From Prochlorococcus sp. AG-347-E23 (lineage in GTDB: Bacteria; Cyanobacteriota; Cyanobacteriia; PCC-6307; Cyanobiaceae): 38,538 nt of DNA. Positions within the stretch are counted from its first letter, which is position 1. Every line of letters starts with the position of its first letter. This document shows positions 26,223 through 36,086 of the stretch, piece by piece. The stretch lies in assembly GCA_003281685.1 (NCBI GenBank), contig QCBH01000015.1, positions 1 through 38,538 of the forward strand, read 5' to 3'. Under the pieces are notes generated by a model. That model was not told where the DNA came from. It saw nothing but the letters and a program-made list of their open reading frames with translations, and searched no databases. A program made the translations under genes and the position numbers.

Positions 26223-28365
26223 AATCGGCTATTTTTAAAGAATAATTTCTAATTAAGCTCAACAAATTGAGTCTATTATTTCTTATTTTTAAATTCTCTG
26301 ACATTATTAGTACTCCCTTTTCATTATCAAATAAATCCTCGATAGTGTTTACATTAATCTCAAACAAATTTAGAAGTTCCAAATAATTGCAATAACCTTC
26401 CGAAAAAAGTTTTTCTAATTCTCGAATAAATTCAAAAACTTTCAATTCACAATCTTTTTCAAAAAGTTTTGTGTTTACATAATCTCTTGTTGAGAGGACG
26501 TCTCTTGAGAGATCACTATTATTTGCTAATTTGCTTACCCTAGTGATTACCTTCTGGATTTCAACAAAATTATCCTTTTCGTTAAAATTCATAATAGATT
26601 TAATCCTATTTTTAAGATCAACAATATTCAATATTCTTTTTTGAGATAATTCATCAGAAAAGCAAACGGCCTTTATTAATTCTTTACTTAGTGATATTTC
26701 TTCTAGATGACTAACAATTCTTTGAATTAAAAATTCATTTAAATCATCAAATACTGTTTCTCTTGAGAAGTTTAAATTTGGAAATACGGTTTTCCAAAAA
26801 TCAATTAGTTCTTTGAATAATTTATCTAAAGGTAAATCAAGTTCATAATCCCAAATTATTTTAATCACTCCATTCAAATTTCTTCTTAAAGCATAAGGAT
26901 CAGATGATCCACTGGGACGTTTACCAGAAATAAAAATACTTATTAAAGTTTCGACCTTATCTGCTATGGAAACTATTGCACCATATTTTGTGGAGGGCAA
27001 AGCATCTTTATAAAAAGAAGGTAAATAATGTTCAGCGACAGCCAAGCAAACATCCTCACTAAATCCTTCATATTTAAGATATTTACCACCCATTATTCCT
27101 TGCAGCTCAGGGAATTCGAAAACAATTTCGCTACATAAATCGTTTTTACAGTATTTAGCAGCTTCTATTATTTTTTTTTCTTCTAAAGACTTATCATTTA
27201 AAAATTTAAGAATTTTTTTAGTAACTTTCTCTATCCTTTCTACCCTCTGAAATATATTTCCAAGTCCTTTCAAATATGAAACAGATTTAAGCTTTTCATT
27301 TCTTTCGATTGAAGCAACTTTTTTGTCACTTTCTACGAAAAACTTTGCATCTGAAAACCTTGCCCTTAATACTTTCTCATTACCTTTAGCAATATTATTA
27401 TTTGATTCTTCAAGACCATTTGAAATAACGCAGAAAGTTGTACTAATATTTTTTTCAGAGCTTAAATCTAGTTTAGAAAAACTCTTGTTTTTCAATAAAA
27501 GAGGAACGTATCTCTGATGATTTTTCATGACTGTTGAGAGAACTTCAACCGGAAGATCAAGAAATTCATCACTAAATTTGCCAATAATTAAGTCTGGCCA
27601 TTCAACTAAATCAGTTAGTTCATTTAATAATCCTTCTGAAAGGTCAGGTTTCAGATTTAAAGATTTAGATGTCTGATTTATTAAACTTTCAATTTTTTCT
27701 TTTCTTTCTTTTCGAATAGCTATTACTCTATTTCGTTTCAATAATTCAAAAAAATCATCCGGATTGCGAACTTCTAAAACTTCATTGATTAGCCTATGAC
27801 TTTTTGTTGTATTACTTATTTTGATCTTTGGATCACAATCATCAAATTCAAAATCAAGAATTTCATTATTATAAATAGAGGTAATCCACCTAATAGGTCT
27901 TGAAAATTTTATGTTCCCAGCCCCCCACTTCATAAATCGAGGGCCTTGAAGACTCTTTACTAATTTTGGGATAATCGAAGACAAAGAAATTTTTGTTGAT
28001 AGTCCTTTCTCAATTTTCTTACCAAATACAAAATCACCCTTTTCAGTGTTTTTTATTTTTAGCTCACCTACATTTATATCTAAGCTATTAGCAAATCCCA
28101 AAGCAGCATTAGTAGGACATCCATTTAAATAAGCTGAATTTGCTTTAGGTCCTTTTCTCTCTATTATCTTATCTTCTGCATAATCAACTAAACCTTCAAG
28201 AAGTAGAACTATCCTCCTTGGTGTGGATGTAACAACTATATGTTCGAATTTGATTAACTTTTTATCCAATTCAAATTCTATTAGAGATTTAAATTGCTCT
28301 AGAACAGAATGAGAAAATTTTGCGGGCAACTCTTCTGTTCCTATCTCAAGTAAATATTTAGACAA
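26203..28365 (-). CDS. glyS: Glycyl-tRNA synthetase, beta subunit
   Basis: The beta subunit of the bacterial tetrameric glycyl-tRNA synthetase, which binds tRNA-Gly. YLLEIGTEELPAKF is the family start, followed by STPRRIVLLLEGL and RKGPKANSAYL. A middle HD-like domain includes LSTVMKNHQRYVPLL and VAEHYLP, and YGAIVSIADKVETLISIF and GSSDPYALRRNLNGVIKI follow. The 720-residue length is normal. The alpha subunit glyQ is not in this window. It converges on chlP with a 20-base overlap. The 87-base spacer to sir holds both promoters, with nothing certain recognised. Confidence 0.96.
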   Translation of the reverse strand: MSKYLLEIGTEELPAKFSHSVLEQFKSLIEFELDKKLIKFEHIVVTSTPRRIVLLLEGLVDYAEDKIIERKGPKANSAYLNGCPTNAALGFANSLDINVGELKIKNTEKGDFVFGKKIEKGLSTKISLSSIIPKLVKSLQGPRFMKWGAGNIKFSRPIRWITSIYNNEILDFEFDDCDPKIKISNTTKSHRLINEVLEVRNPDDFFELLKRNRVIAIRKERKEKIESLINQTSKSLNLKPDLSEGLLNELTDLVEWPDLIIGKFSDEFLDLPVEVLSTVMKNHQRYVPLLLKNKSFSKLDLSSEKNISTTFCVISNGLEESNNNIAKGNEKVLRARFSDAKFFVESDKKVASIERNEKLKSVSYLKGLGNIFQRVERIEKVTKKILKFLNDKSLEEKKIIEAAKYCKNDLCSEIVFEFPELQGIMGGKYLKYEGFSEDVCLAVAEHYLPSFYKDALPSTKYGAIVSIADKVETLISIFISGKRPSGSSDPYALRRNLNGVIKIIWDYELDLPLDKLFKELIDFWKTVFPNLNFSRETVFDDLNEFLIQRIVSHLEEISLSKELIKAVCFSDELSQKRILNIVDLKNRIKSIMNFNEKDNFVEIQKVITRVSKLANNSDLSRDVLSTRDYVNTKLFEKDCELKVFEFIRELEKLFSEGYCNYLELLNLFEINVNTIEDLFDNEKGVLIMSENLKIRNNRLNLLSLIRNYSLKIADFTLLNS

Positions 28366-28452
28366 GAAAAAATTATGACTTCACTTACTATAATTTACTA
28401 CCAGTTAAATAAGCTTTTCGCTAATGTATAAAAAGAGATATTTTTTGGTCCT

Positions 28453-30240
28453 TTGATCAAGGTTGAGAAAGTAAAAAAGAAAAAAGATCCTACCAAGGAA
28501 GAAACTGTTTGTTTGGCAAATGGACTAGAAGTTTCTAAATTTGAAAATTTTAAAAAAGGTAGTCAATTTCTTAAAGAACCACTTGCTACGGAATTAGTCA
28601 ATGAGAGCGATCATTTCACCAATGATGCAGTTCAGTTATTAAAATTTCATGGTAGTTATCAACAAGATAACAGGGAGAATAGAAGGCCGGGCAAAAGTAA
28701 AGATTGGCAAATGATGCTTAGGTTAAGAAATCCGGGCGGTGAAGTCCCTGGGAAATTATTTTTAGCATTAGATGAATTATCTGACAAACTAGGTAATGGA
28801 ACACTTAGGGCCACTACAAGGCAAGCCTTTCAAATGCATGGAATTAGAAAGGAGAACCTAAAGGAAGTAATTCAAACAATAGTAAATTCAATGGGCTCCA
28901 CATTAGCTGCATGTGGAGACATAAATAGAAACGTTATGGCCCCTGCGGCTCCATTTGCTTCGCCAGACTATAAAATTGCAAGAGCATTGGCAAAAAAAGT
29001 TGCAGATCTTCTCACCCCAATGGCTGGCCAAGGCACTTTTTTAGAGCTTTGGGCTGATGGGGATTTAGAGTACACCATAAAGCCTGACAAAGATATTGAA
29101 GCAATTAGGAAGCTCCAATTCAAAGATAATGTTTTTAGTGGGATAAAAGATGAGCCTCTTTATGGTTCAACTTATTTACCGAGAAAATTCAAATGTGCTG
29201 TGACAGTTCCTGGGGACAATTCCGTTGATCTTCTTACCAATGACATAGGAATAGTGGCCTTTACTTCTAAAGATGGAAACTTAGAAGGTTGCAACTTCTA
29301 TGTCGGAGGTGGCATGGGTCGCACACATAATAATGAAGAGACCTTTGCCAGAATTGCAGATCCACTTGGATATGTTGAAGAACCTGATGTTTATGAATTA
29401 ATACAAAGTATTGTGGCTATTCAAAGAGATTATGGTGATAGAAAATCAAGAAAAAATTCGAGAATGAAATATCTTCTTCATAGAAAAGGTATTAAATGGT
29501 TCAAAAAGATACTTTTTGATAAGTATTTCAAAAAAGAAATTAAAAAAATTAGAAAAGAACCGGATAAGGTTCTTATTGATTATCTCGGTTGGCATAAACA
29601 AAATAAAACTTCCTATTTCGTAGGTTTACCATTATTATCAGGTAGATTGTCTGGAGAGAAGAAGAATACCATAACAAGTATTGTTAGTAAATATAATTTA
29701 GATTTAAGACTTACACCTAATCAAGATATTTTACTTTGTAATATCGCCTATATAAACAAAGGTGAAATTCAAAAATCTCTATCAAAAATTGGATACGAAA
29801 ATTTAGAAGACATTAATGAAATACAAAGACATGCTTTAGCTTGTCCTGCCTTACCACTTTGTGGTCTTGCGATGACTGAAGCTGAAAGAATATTACCTGA
29901 TGTATTAAAAAGGATTGAAAATTTACTTTTAGATCTAAAAATACAAAAAACAATATTATTTAGAATGACAGGTTGTCCGAATGGATGTACTAGACCTTAT
30001 ATGGCCGAATTAGCACTTGTTGGGAGTGGGCAAAACAAATACCAATTATGGTTGGGGGGAAGTAAAAATCTTCAAAGGCTGGCTAAACCATTCTTACAAA
30101 GAATGGAACTTAACGATTTAGAAAAAACTCTTCAACCATTATTTGATAATTGGAAGGGTAATTTGGATTTGGATTTCGGAGATTTTATAAATACTCAAGA
30201 TGAAAATTATATATTGAATTTACTAAATAAAAATCAATAG
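28453..30240 (+). CDS. sir: Ferredoxin-sulfite reductase
   Basis: Sir reduces sulfite to sulfide with six electrons from ferredoxin, feeding cysteine synthesis. Two parachute domains are visible. TLRATTRQAFQMHGI binds siroheme or substrate, and ACPALPLC plus GCPNGCTRPY provide the four cysteines of the [4Fe-4S]-siroheme centre. The start is TTG at 28453. The frame closes upstream at a TAA (28429-28431) and no ATG or GTG lies between, while later ATGs would cut into the conserved N-terminal domain. The length is 595 residues. The order of Cys motifs and lack of a flavoprotein partner favour the ferredoxin type. The stop is three bases from the convergent VanX-like gene end. Confidence 0.95.
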   Translation: MIKVEKVKKKKDPTKEETVCLANGLEVSKFENFKKGSQFLKEPLATELVNESDHFTNDAVQLLKFHGSYQQDNRENRRPGKSKDWQMMLRLRNPGGEVPGKLFLALDELSDKLGNGTLRATTRQAFQMHGIRKENLKEVIQTIVNSMGSTLAACGDINRNVMAPAAPFASPDYKIARALAKKVADLLTPMAGQGTFLELWADGDLEYTIKPDKDIEAIRKLQFKDNVFSGIKDEPLYGSTYLPRKFKCAVTVPGDNSVDLLTNDIGIVAFTSKDGNLEGCNFYVGGGMGRTHNNEETFARIADPLGYVEEPDVYELIQSIVAIQRDYGDRKSRKNSRMKYLLHRKGIKWFKKILFDKYFKKEIKKIRKEPDKVLIDYLGWHKQNKTSYFVGLPLLSGRLSGEKKNTITSIVSKYNLDLRLTPNQDILLCNIAYINKGEIQKSLSKIGYENLEDINEIQRHALACPALPLCGLAMTEAERILPDVLKRIENLLLDLKIQKTILFRMTGCPNGCTRPYMAELALVGSGQNKYQLWLGGSKNLQRLAKPFLQRMELNDLEKTLQPLFDNWKGNLDLDFGDFINTQDENYILNLLNKNQ

Positions 30241-30243
30241 AAT

Positions 30244-30927
30244 TTAAATTTTTCCATAAAGAGCATTTGCTTTTTTATTTTTCCAAGCCCATAATTGATC
30301 ACCATAACTAAAATGCCACCATTCATTAGGATGTTGAGCAAATCCAAATTTAGTCATAATTTCCCTTAAAAAATTTCTTCTACTATTCCAAATAATTGCT
30401 TCTTCATTCTTTATGTTTGCATAAAAATTAGGATTTGAGGTCTCATCCATTTGATCAACCATGCTTCCCATTTCAACAAGATTTTCTTCTTTATCTAATA
30501 AACAAACATCCAATGCACCCCCAGTTGAATGAGGGGGAGGACACCTAGTGTCATAAGAAGGATATGCCCAAAATTTTTCAACTTTTTTTAAAATAGATGG
30601 ATAAGATTTTATATTTTCAAAAGAAATATCAATATCGAATTTTTTACACTCTAATAAAAATGCTCTTTTAAACATAAATTCCTGGACTTCCAAAGGTCGC
30701 CAACTGTCATAAATTAAAAGGTTAAAACTACTCTTTGATATCAAATAATCATTTACTTTTAATAATCTATATACGACCTCTTCTCTTAATTTCCAAATAG
30801 AAGTTTTATCTTTGTAAGGTGCTCCCAAATTAAAGTACGGGTGGGGATCTAAAAACTTTAAGCAGCTAGGAATAGCTATTAATTTATCTCCATTATCTTT
30901 AATTGGTATTTTATTCCAAATTTTCAA
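30244..30927 (-). CDS. D-alanyl-D-alanine dipeptidase, VanX/DdpX-like (M15D)
   Basis: A 227-residue zinc dipeptidase that would hydrolyse free D-Ala-D-Ala. VanX signatures are LLIYDSWRPLEVQ, the zinc motif PPPHSTGGALDVCLLD (S-x2-G-x3-D type with leading His), MGSMVDQMDE, and PNEWWHFSYGDQ with the catalytic Glu and the third zinc ligand His. No signal peptide is visible, so it is probably cytosolic, as VanX is. In bacteria without vancomycin resistance such proteins probably recycle cell-wall dipeptide; that is inference here. It follows recG on the minus strand (57-base gap) and converges on sir. Confidence 0.9.
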   Translation of the reverse strand: MKIWNKIPIKDNGDKLIAIPSCLKFLDPHPYFNLGAPYKDKTSIWKLREEVVYRLLKVNDYLISKSSFNLLIYDSWRPLEVQEFMFKRAFLLECKKFDIDISFENIKSYPSILKKVEKFWAYPSYDTRCPPPHSTGGALDVCLLDKEENLVEMGSMVDQMDETSNPNFYANIKNEEAIIWNSRRNFLREIMTKFGFAQHPNEWWHFSYGDQLWAWKNKKANALYGKI

Positions 30928-30984
30928 TTGAAATTTGCAATTGATTTATACTGGCATATATACAATAAATTACAATGACAGTTT

Positions 30985-33441
30985 TCAATTTAAGAAATCA
31001 TGAATGAATTTATTATCAGAATTATCAATAAGTATATTCCTTAAAACAATATGTTCTTTTAAATCAGGATCATCACTAACAATCTTAATAGCTTCTTCAC
31101 GAGCTTTATCAATAAGAAATTTATTGTTAGGTAAATTGTCCAGTACAAAATCAGGCAATCCGGATTGTCTATACCCTAAAATCTGACCTGGTCCTCTAAG
31201 CTCCAAGTCTTTTTCAGCTACATAAAAGCCATCATTAGATTTTTGCAAAACACAAAGTCGTTTATTTTCAAATCCATTTTTATCGGGGGTCACCAGATAA
31301 CAAAAAGATTTTGTTGATCCTCTACCAACTCTCCCCCTTAATTGATGTAGCTGTGACAATCCAAATCTGTCCGAATTATAAATAATCATAATTGTGGCGT
31401 TAGGCACATCAATACCAACCTCAATTACTGTGGTTGAAACCAATATATTAATTTCATTCTTTAAAAAAGAATTAATTACTTCATTCTTTTCTTGTGAACT
31501 TAATTTGCCATGTAATAATCCAACTTTTTTGTTAGAAAAGACCTCTTCTGATAAATGTTTGAATGTTTTCTTTGCAGAGCTTAAATTCATTTTTTCTGAA
31601 TCTTCTATAAGTGGTAAAATCACATAAGCTTGCTTTCCCTTATTGATCTCATCTTCAACAATCTTGAACAGGTTAGTTAATTCATCTTCTGAAATTATTT
31701 TTGTAGTTACAGGAACTCTTCCAGGAGGAAGTTCTGTAATTTGACTCACATCTAAATCACCATAAATAGAAAGCGCAAGAGTTCTTGGAATTGGCGTTGC
31801 TGTCATTGATAACAAATTAGTATTTTCTCCTTTATTTAGTAATCTATTTCTTTGAGTAACTCCAAATCTATGTTGTTCATCAATTACGACCATCCCTAAT
31901 GCATTAAAGATGACTTTATCCTCAAATAGTGCATGAGTACCTACGAGGATATCAACTAATCCATTATTCAAATTAGAGAAAATTTCTTTTCTCTTTTTTT
32001 GAGGAGTATTCCCGGTAAGTAGTTCAACAGAAACTAAAAGGGGGTTCAAATATTTCAATAAATTTTTATAATGCTGTTCTGCCAATACCTCAGTTGGCAC
32101 CATAAATGCACCTTGCAGGTTTTTTTCAATGACAAGTAAAAGAGAAGCTATTGCAATTATTGTTTTACCGCTTCCCACATCTCCTTGAAGCAATCTAGAC
32201 ATTGGTACGGGATTAGATAAATCTTTCTTAATTTCATGTAAAACATTTTTTTGAGATTTTGTTAATTCAAAAGGAAAAGTATTTAAAAATTCTTTTAATA
32301 AAGATTTCTTTTGAGGTAATTGTTGGGAAGTTACATTTTTATTCGTCTTTCTTTTTCTTAGTAAGAACTTTATTTGAAGAAGGAACAACTCATCAAAAAC
32401 CAAACGTTTTTTTGACTCAATGAGTAACTGTTGAGTTGGTGGAAAATGAATATTAATCAACGACTCTCCTTTTGATAATAAAGATAATGAATCAAGTTGC
32501 TTTTTATTTAAAATTTCTGGATATTGCTTTGCATAAATTAGTACCTTTTTCATAAGTTTTATAAAACTCATATTTGATAATGCTTCACCTAATGAATATA
32601 AGGGTAATATTTTGCCTGAGAAATTAAAATTATCATTGTTATCCTTAAGAATTTCAATCTGCGGATCTACAAAAGTTTTGCCATACTCTGTCAATTTAAC
32701 CTTACCGGAAATTGCTAATTTGGTCCCAGGTGTATATAAAGATTTTTGAGATGTGAAGAAGGAGTAAGATCTAAATCTTCTACCTAAAAAAAATTTTGTA
32801 ACCTTTATTGAAGACGTTTCATCAGAAACTACTATATTCATTATTGATAAATTACTATTTTTTTTACTCTTATGAATATAAAATCTTTTAACTTTTGCGA
32901 TGCACGTGTATAAATTATCTGGTTTTAAATTTATTATCTTGACTCTATTCGTATAGTCAAGATACGTTCGTGGGAAATAATTTATTAGATCTTTTATATG
33001 AAATATCCCTAATTCATTAAGCTTATTTTTATAAACTTTTCCTACATTTTTTATTAATGAAATATCTGAATCAAAAGACAAACTTGAATCAGCTTTATCC
33101 AGAAAAATATTATTAGAAATATTATTAGAAGTCTCTATTTCTAGAGTTTTACCTAGTTTATAAAGATTTTTTCTTGTATCTATAATTAACCTTTTTCTTT
33201 GATTTGCATCTAATTTATTATATTCATTATATTTTTTAGAAAATTCATAAAATATCCTTAAATATTCGTCTGAAAGATTTAGATTATCGAGTTTTTTCAA
33301 TGATTCATGTAAATAATCATTAAAATATTTTTCTCTTCCTAAAGTATTAATAAATTTGTTTTCAGTTTCAATAGTAAGAGACTTTTGAAGCGGTCTTATC
33401 CAATCTTGAATTAATTTATTATTATTCCCTCTAATAGTCAC
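30985..33441 (-). CDS. recG: ATP-dependent DNA helicase RecG
   Basis: RecG remodels stalled replication forks and branch-migrates Holliday junctions. The wedge/OB domain covers residues about 155-310. Helicase motifs are I (LLQGDVGSGKT), II (MVVIDEQHRFGV, a DEQH box), III (LLSMTATPIPRTLAL) and VI (QLHQLRGRVGRG), with TTVIEVGIDVPNA before it. The 818 residues include an N-terminal extension of about 120 residues common in cyanobacteria. The start is GTG at 33441; a nearby ATG is out of frame and hits TGA at once (ATGTGA). It begins 22 bases after the unknown 384-residue gene. Confidence 0.96.
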   Translation of the reverse strand: MTIRGNNNKLIQDWIRPLQKSLTIETENKFINTLGREKYFNDYLHESLKKLDNLNLSDEYLRIFYEFSKKYNEYNKLDANQRKRLIIDTRKNLYKLGKTLEIETSNNISNNIFLDKADSSLSFDSDISLIKNVGKVYKNKLNELGIFHIKDLINYFPRTYLDYTNRVKIINLKPDNLYTCIAKVKRFYIHKSKKNSNLSIMNIVVSDETSSIKVTKFFLGRRFRSYSFFTSQKSLYTPGTKLAISGKVKLTEYGKTFVDPQIEILKDNNDNFNFSGKILPLYSLGEALSNMSFIKLMKKVLIYAKQYPEILNKKQLDSLSLLSKGESLINIHFPPTQQLLIESKKRLVFDELFLLQIKFLLRKRKTNKNVTSQQLPQKKSLLKEFLNTFPFELTKSQKNVLHEIKKDLSNPVPMSRLLQGDVGSGKTIIAIASLLLVIEKNLQGAFMVPTEVLAEQHYKNLLKYLNPLLVSVELLTGNTPQKKRKEIFSNLNNGLVDILVGTHALFEDKVIFNALGMVVIDEQHRFGVTQRNRLLNKGENTNLLSMTATPIPRTLALSIYGDLDVSQITELPPGRVPVTTKIISEDELTNLFKIVEDEINKGKQAYVILPLIEDSEKMNLSSAKKTFKHLSEEVFSNKKVGLLHGKLSSQEKNEVINSFLKNEINILVSTTVIEVGIDVPNATIMIIYNSDRFGLSQLHQLRGRVGRGSTKSFCYLVTPDKNGFENKRLCVLQKSNDGFYVAEKDLELRGPGQILGYRQSGLPDFVLDNLPNNKFLIDKAREEAIKIVSDDPDLKEHIVLRNILIDNSDNKFIHDFLN

Positions 33442-33463
33442 ATTTGAAAAAAGAGTTATTTTT

Positions 33464-34618
33464 TCAACGTATTTTATTCAAAGATATTTCTTTTTGCCTC
33501 CAATATGTCTCTTTTTTAATCAAACGCTGAAATTGATTTTTTAGCTCATTTATTTTGTTCCTTTGAATTGAAAGATTTAAATTTTTAAACTCTAACTCAA
33601 CAGTAGATATATTGAAGAAAATAATGTTTGGAAAATTATTGTTGCTTAATGTTAACCACTTTAAGTTTAATTCTAAATTAATTACAAAAGGATATGGATG
33701 TTTTATCATATTATTTTTGCCTACTAAGTAATCAAAGGAATCTTTAGATATCATCTTTTTTATTAGATTTGCCTTGAATAATTCTTGATTAATATTATAA
33801 GAAAGATTCAATAGTAAATGTTCCAATGACTTTTCTATTAAATCAAAATTATTAAGAATCTGATTTTTTGGTAAATTATTCATTAAACAAATATTTTCTT
33901 TTTCTTGATTTCTTGTTTTTTCCACCTTTTCTTCTCCTATTAATTCTATTAGGGAGAAAATAAATTGTTTTTCAACTCCTAAATTTTCAAAAATATTGTT
34001 TTTAGATAAATAATTATTATGGTCGTTATTATCTAAATCAAGTGAAACGAATTTCTCGTAATTATGAGCTTGATAATATTCAGAAGTATTTGAAAAGTCT
34101 TTACTTATCTCGAACTGAGTAGGTTCTTTTAATTGAAAACCATCTTCATATTGAAATTTTTCTTTTTGATCATCCTTTGTTTTTATGGAACTATCAAAAA
34201 TAGTAAAATTAATTTCCTTATTTATATTTTTTTCAACTTTATTTATCTTTAATTGTTCTACTGTTAAAAATGGCAAATTCGTAAATATTAATTTATTTAT
34301 TTTTTTTTCAAAAAGACTACATAATTCATTTTCATTTAGGAAATTATCATTAATTTTTGGATAATTATATATTTGATTAAGCCCTTTTTCTACAGAGATA
34401 AAAAGTAGATCTCTTACGAGATTAAGATAAAGTTCATATTGCCTATAGATATTTCTAGTTAATATTCTTTTTTGTATTTCTGCTCTCTCTAATTGAGAAT
34501 TAATTTTATCTATATCTATGTAATTATTGAAATTATTCAAATCATTCAAGTGACTAGTTTGTTTGCATTGATGCAACTTCTTCAGCAAAGTCCATCTGAT
34601 TTTTTTCGATGCCTTCAC
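33464..34618 (-). CDS. Unknown protein between tsf and recG; start uncertain
   Basis: A frame of up to 384 residues with very high Asn/Lys/Ile content. It has no signal peptide, clear membrane segment or known motif. Long charged helices ([21 protein letters not shown] and [19 protein letters not shown]) suggest an alpha-helical, partly coiled-coil protein. The ATG at 34618 overlaps tsf by 65 bases. The overlapping stretch ([16 protein letters not shown]) looks like out-of-frame tsf, so a TTG at 34549 or 34540, just after the tsf stop, is a likelier start. Its place between tsf and recG, with a 22-base gap to recG, suggests it is read as part of that run. I do not recognise the family. Confidence 0.68.
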   Translation of the reverse strand: MKASKKIRWTLLKKLHQCKQTSHLNDLNNFNNYIDIDKINSQLERAEIQKRILTRNIYRQYELYLNLVRDLLFISVEKGLNQIYNYPKINDNFLNENELCSLFEKKINKLIFTNLPFLTVEQLKINKVEKNINKEINFTIFDSSIKTKDDQKEKFQYEDGFQLKEPTQFEISKDFSNTSEYYQAHNYEKFVSLDLDNNDHNNYLSKNNIFENLGVEKQFIFSLIELIGEEKVEKTRNQEKENICLMNNLPKNQILNNFDLIEKSLEHLLLNLSYNINQELFKANLIKKMISKDSFDYLVGKNNMIKHPYPFVINLELNLKWLTLSNNNFPNIIFFNISTVELEFKNLNLSIQRNKINELKNQFQRLIKKETYWRQKEISLNKIR

Positions 34619-35210
34619 CCAATGTATATCTTGTAAAGCGTCTTACTTTGATATTTTCCCCAATTTTTGCAGCTGCTTGTTTAACAAGATCCTCAACAGT
34701 TAGAGAACTATCTTTAATGTAGGGTTGTGAAAGCAAAACAAGCTCATTAAGTCTTTTTGCTATTCTCCCTTCAACTATTTTTTCTTTAATCTGTTCTGGT
34801 TTACCTGACAAATCATCCCTACCCATTTCAATCTGCCTTTCTTTTTCCACAACATCTTCTGGTATTTCATCAATTGATACATACTCAACATTTGGGCATG
34901 CTGCTACTTGCATTGAGACATCCTTCAACAGAGATTGGAATATATCACCTCTAGCAACGAAATCAGTTTCACAATTTAACTCTAGTAAAACTCCGACTCT
35001 TGATCCAGTATGTATATAACTACCAATTGACCCTTCAGCCGCTACTCTTCCGGATTTCTTTTCGGCACTAGCAATGCCTTTCTTTCTTAACCATTCCAAA
35101 GCTTTATCTAGATTTCCTTCAGTTTCGTTAAGGGCTTTTTTGCAGTCCATCATTCCTGCACCAGTTTTGTCTCTAAGATCTTTTACAAGTTTTGCTGTAA
35201 TGTTTCCCAT
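34554..35210 (-). CDS. tsf: Translation elongation factor Ts
   Basis: EF-Ts exchanges GDP for GTP on EF-Tu. The N-terminal UBA-like domain and signature are clear: [20 protein letters not shown], then [14 protein letters not shown]. The core has [21 protein letters not shown], containing the TDFV contact with EF-Tu. At 218 residues it is the short cyanobacterial type with one core repeat. It is transcribed with rpsB, 43 bases downstream. Confidence 0.97.
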   Translation of the reverse strand: MGNITAKLVKDLRDKTGAGMMDCKKALNETEGNLDKALEWLRKKGIASAEKKSGRVAAEGSIGSYIHTGSRVGVLLELNCETDFVARGDIFQSLLKDVSMQVAACPNVEYVSIDEIPEDVVEKERQIEMGRDDLSGKPEQIKEKIVEGRIAKRLNELVLLSQPYIKDSSLTVEDLVKQAAAKIGENIKVRRFTRYTLGEGIEKNQMDFAEEVASMQTN

Positions 35211-35253
35211 TTGAAGTAATAAAAATAGTGAATAGTAAGTTTTAAATTAGAAT

Positions 35254-35958
35254 TTAATTTTTTCTTTCGGCATTAGAGCCTTTTCTACCCTCATTTATGG
35301 CATCTGCAAGTCTTCCTAAAATAAGTTGCACAGATCTAACGGCATCATCGTTACAAGGAATTGGAACTTCACACAAATCGGGATCGCAATTTGTATCTAA
35401 CATTGATACTAATGAGATATCTAATTTTCTAGCTTCTAATACTGCATTAGATTCTCTTCTCTGATCAACTAATACAACTACATCTGGTAATCTTCTCATA
35501 CCCTTAAGTCCACCTAAGTATTTTTGTAATCTTTCAAGTTCTCTCCTTAATACTGCAGCTTCTTTTTTTGGCCTCATTGCTATGGAACCACTACTTTCCA
35601 TTCTTTCAAGATCCTTTAATCTTTCAATCCTAGCTTTCATTGTTGTCCAATTAGTCAACATCCCTCCAAGCCATCTTTGATTTACATATGCAGCTCCACA
35701 TCTTGTGGCTTCCTGAGCTACTACATCTGATGCTTGTTTTTTTGTACCAACAAATAAGAAACGTTTACCGCTTTTTGCTGCGTTTCTCGTCCATTTATAC
35801 GCATTGTTCATACACAATGCTGTTTTCACAAGATCAATAATATGAACTCCATTTCTCGCGCAATATATATATTTAGACATCTTGGGATTCCAACGTCTAG
35901 TTTGATGCCCAAAATGAGCACCAGCTTCCATCATTTCTGATAGTGATACAACAGCCAT
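35254..35958 (-). CDS. rpsB: 30S ribosomal protein S2
   Basis: S2 binds late to the 30S subunit and helps dock S1. [24 protein letters not shown] is the first family signature, and [22 protein letters not shown] with [19 protein letters not shown] is the second. The length is 234 residues. The ATG at 35958 lies 11 bases after a structured leader element; no Shine-Dalgarno sequence is found at normal distance. The only GGAGG is 23 bases upstream, inside the predicted pseudoknot. The gene heads the rpsB-tsf operon. Confidence 0.97.
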   Translation of the reverse strand: MAVVSLSEMMEAGAHFGHQTRRWNPKMSKYIYCARNGVHIIDLVKTALCMNNAYKWTRNAAKSGKRFLFVGTKKQASDVVAQEATRCGAAYVNQRWLGGMLTNWTTMKARIERLKDLERMESSGSIAMRPKKEAAVLRRELERLQKYLGGLKGMRRLPDVVVLVDQRRESNAVLEARKLDISLVSMLDTNCDPDLCEVPIPCNDDAVRSVQLILGRLADAINEGRKGSNAERKN

Positions 35959-35969
35959 AATTTAAAAAG

Positions 35970-36033
35970 GTTTCGGGTTAGCCTCCATCTGACGGGGAAA
36001 TAATATTAATAAATCACCCGAAACTGTCAGATG
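35970..36033 (-). ncRNA. Predicted pseudoknot leader of the rpsB-tsf mRNA
   Basis: Read as minus-strand RNA, CAUCUGAC (36033-36026) pairs with GUCAGAUG (35993-35986), and GUUUCGGGU (36024-36016) pairs with ACCCGAAAC (35978-35970). All 17 pairs are Watson-Crick. The two helices cross (order 1, 2, 1', 2'), which is an H-type pseudoknot with joining segments of 1, 22 and 7 bases. The element begins about 13 bases after a predicted transcription start and ends 11 bases before the rpsB ATG. A GGAGG sequence lies at the edge of stem 1 and in the last joining segment. Autoregulation by S2 through leader structure is known in other bacteria; applying that here is inference. Confidence 0.65.
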
Positions 36034-36052
36034 TGTGGATTTAATTTCAACG

Positions 36053-36061
36053 ATTCTAGCA
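36053..36061 (-). promoter_or_regulatory. Extended -10 promoter for rpsB-tsf
   Basis: On the minus strand the sequence reads TGCTAGAAT, a TG-extended -10 with TAGAAT matching five of six bases. No good -35 is present, as is usual for extended -10 promoters. Initiation about seven bases on (near 36046) would give a leader of about 88 bases that starts just before the predicted pseudoknot. It lies 26 bases after the glycosyltransferase stop. Confidence 0.5.
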
Positions 36062-36086
36062 AGTGATGTGTATTTCTAAAAGTTTT

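Noticed and set aside
28432..28453. Longer N-terminus for sir upstream of the TTG
   Set aside because: The frame meets TAA at 28429-28431 and contains no ATG, GTG or TTG before 28453.
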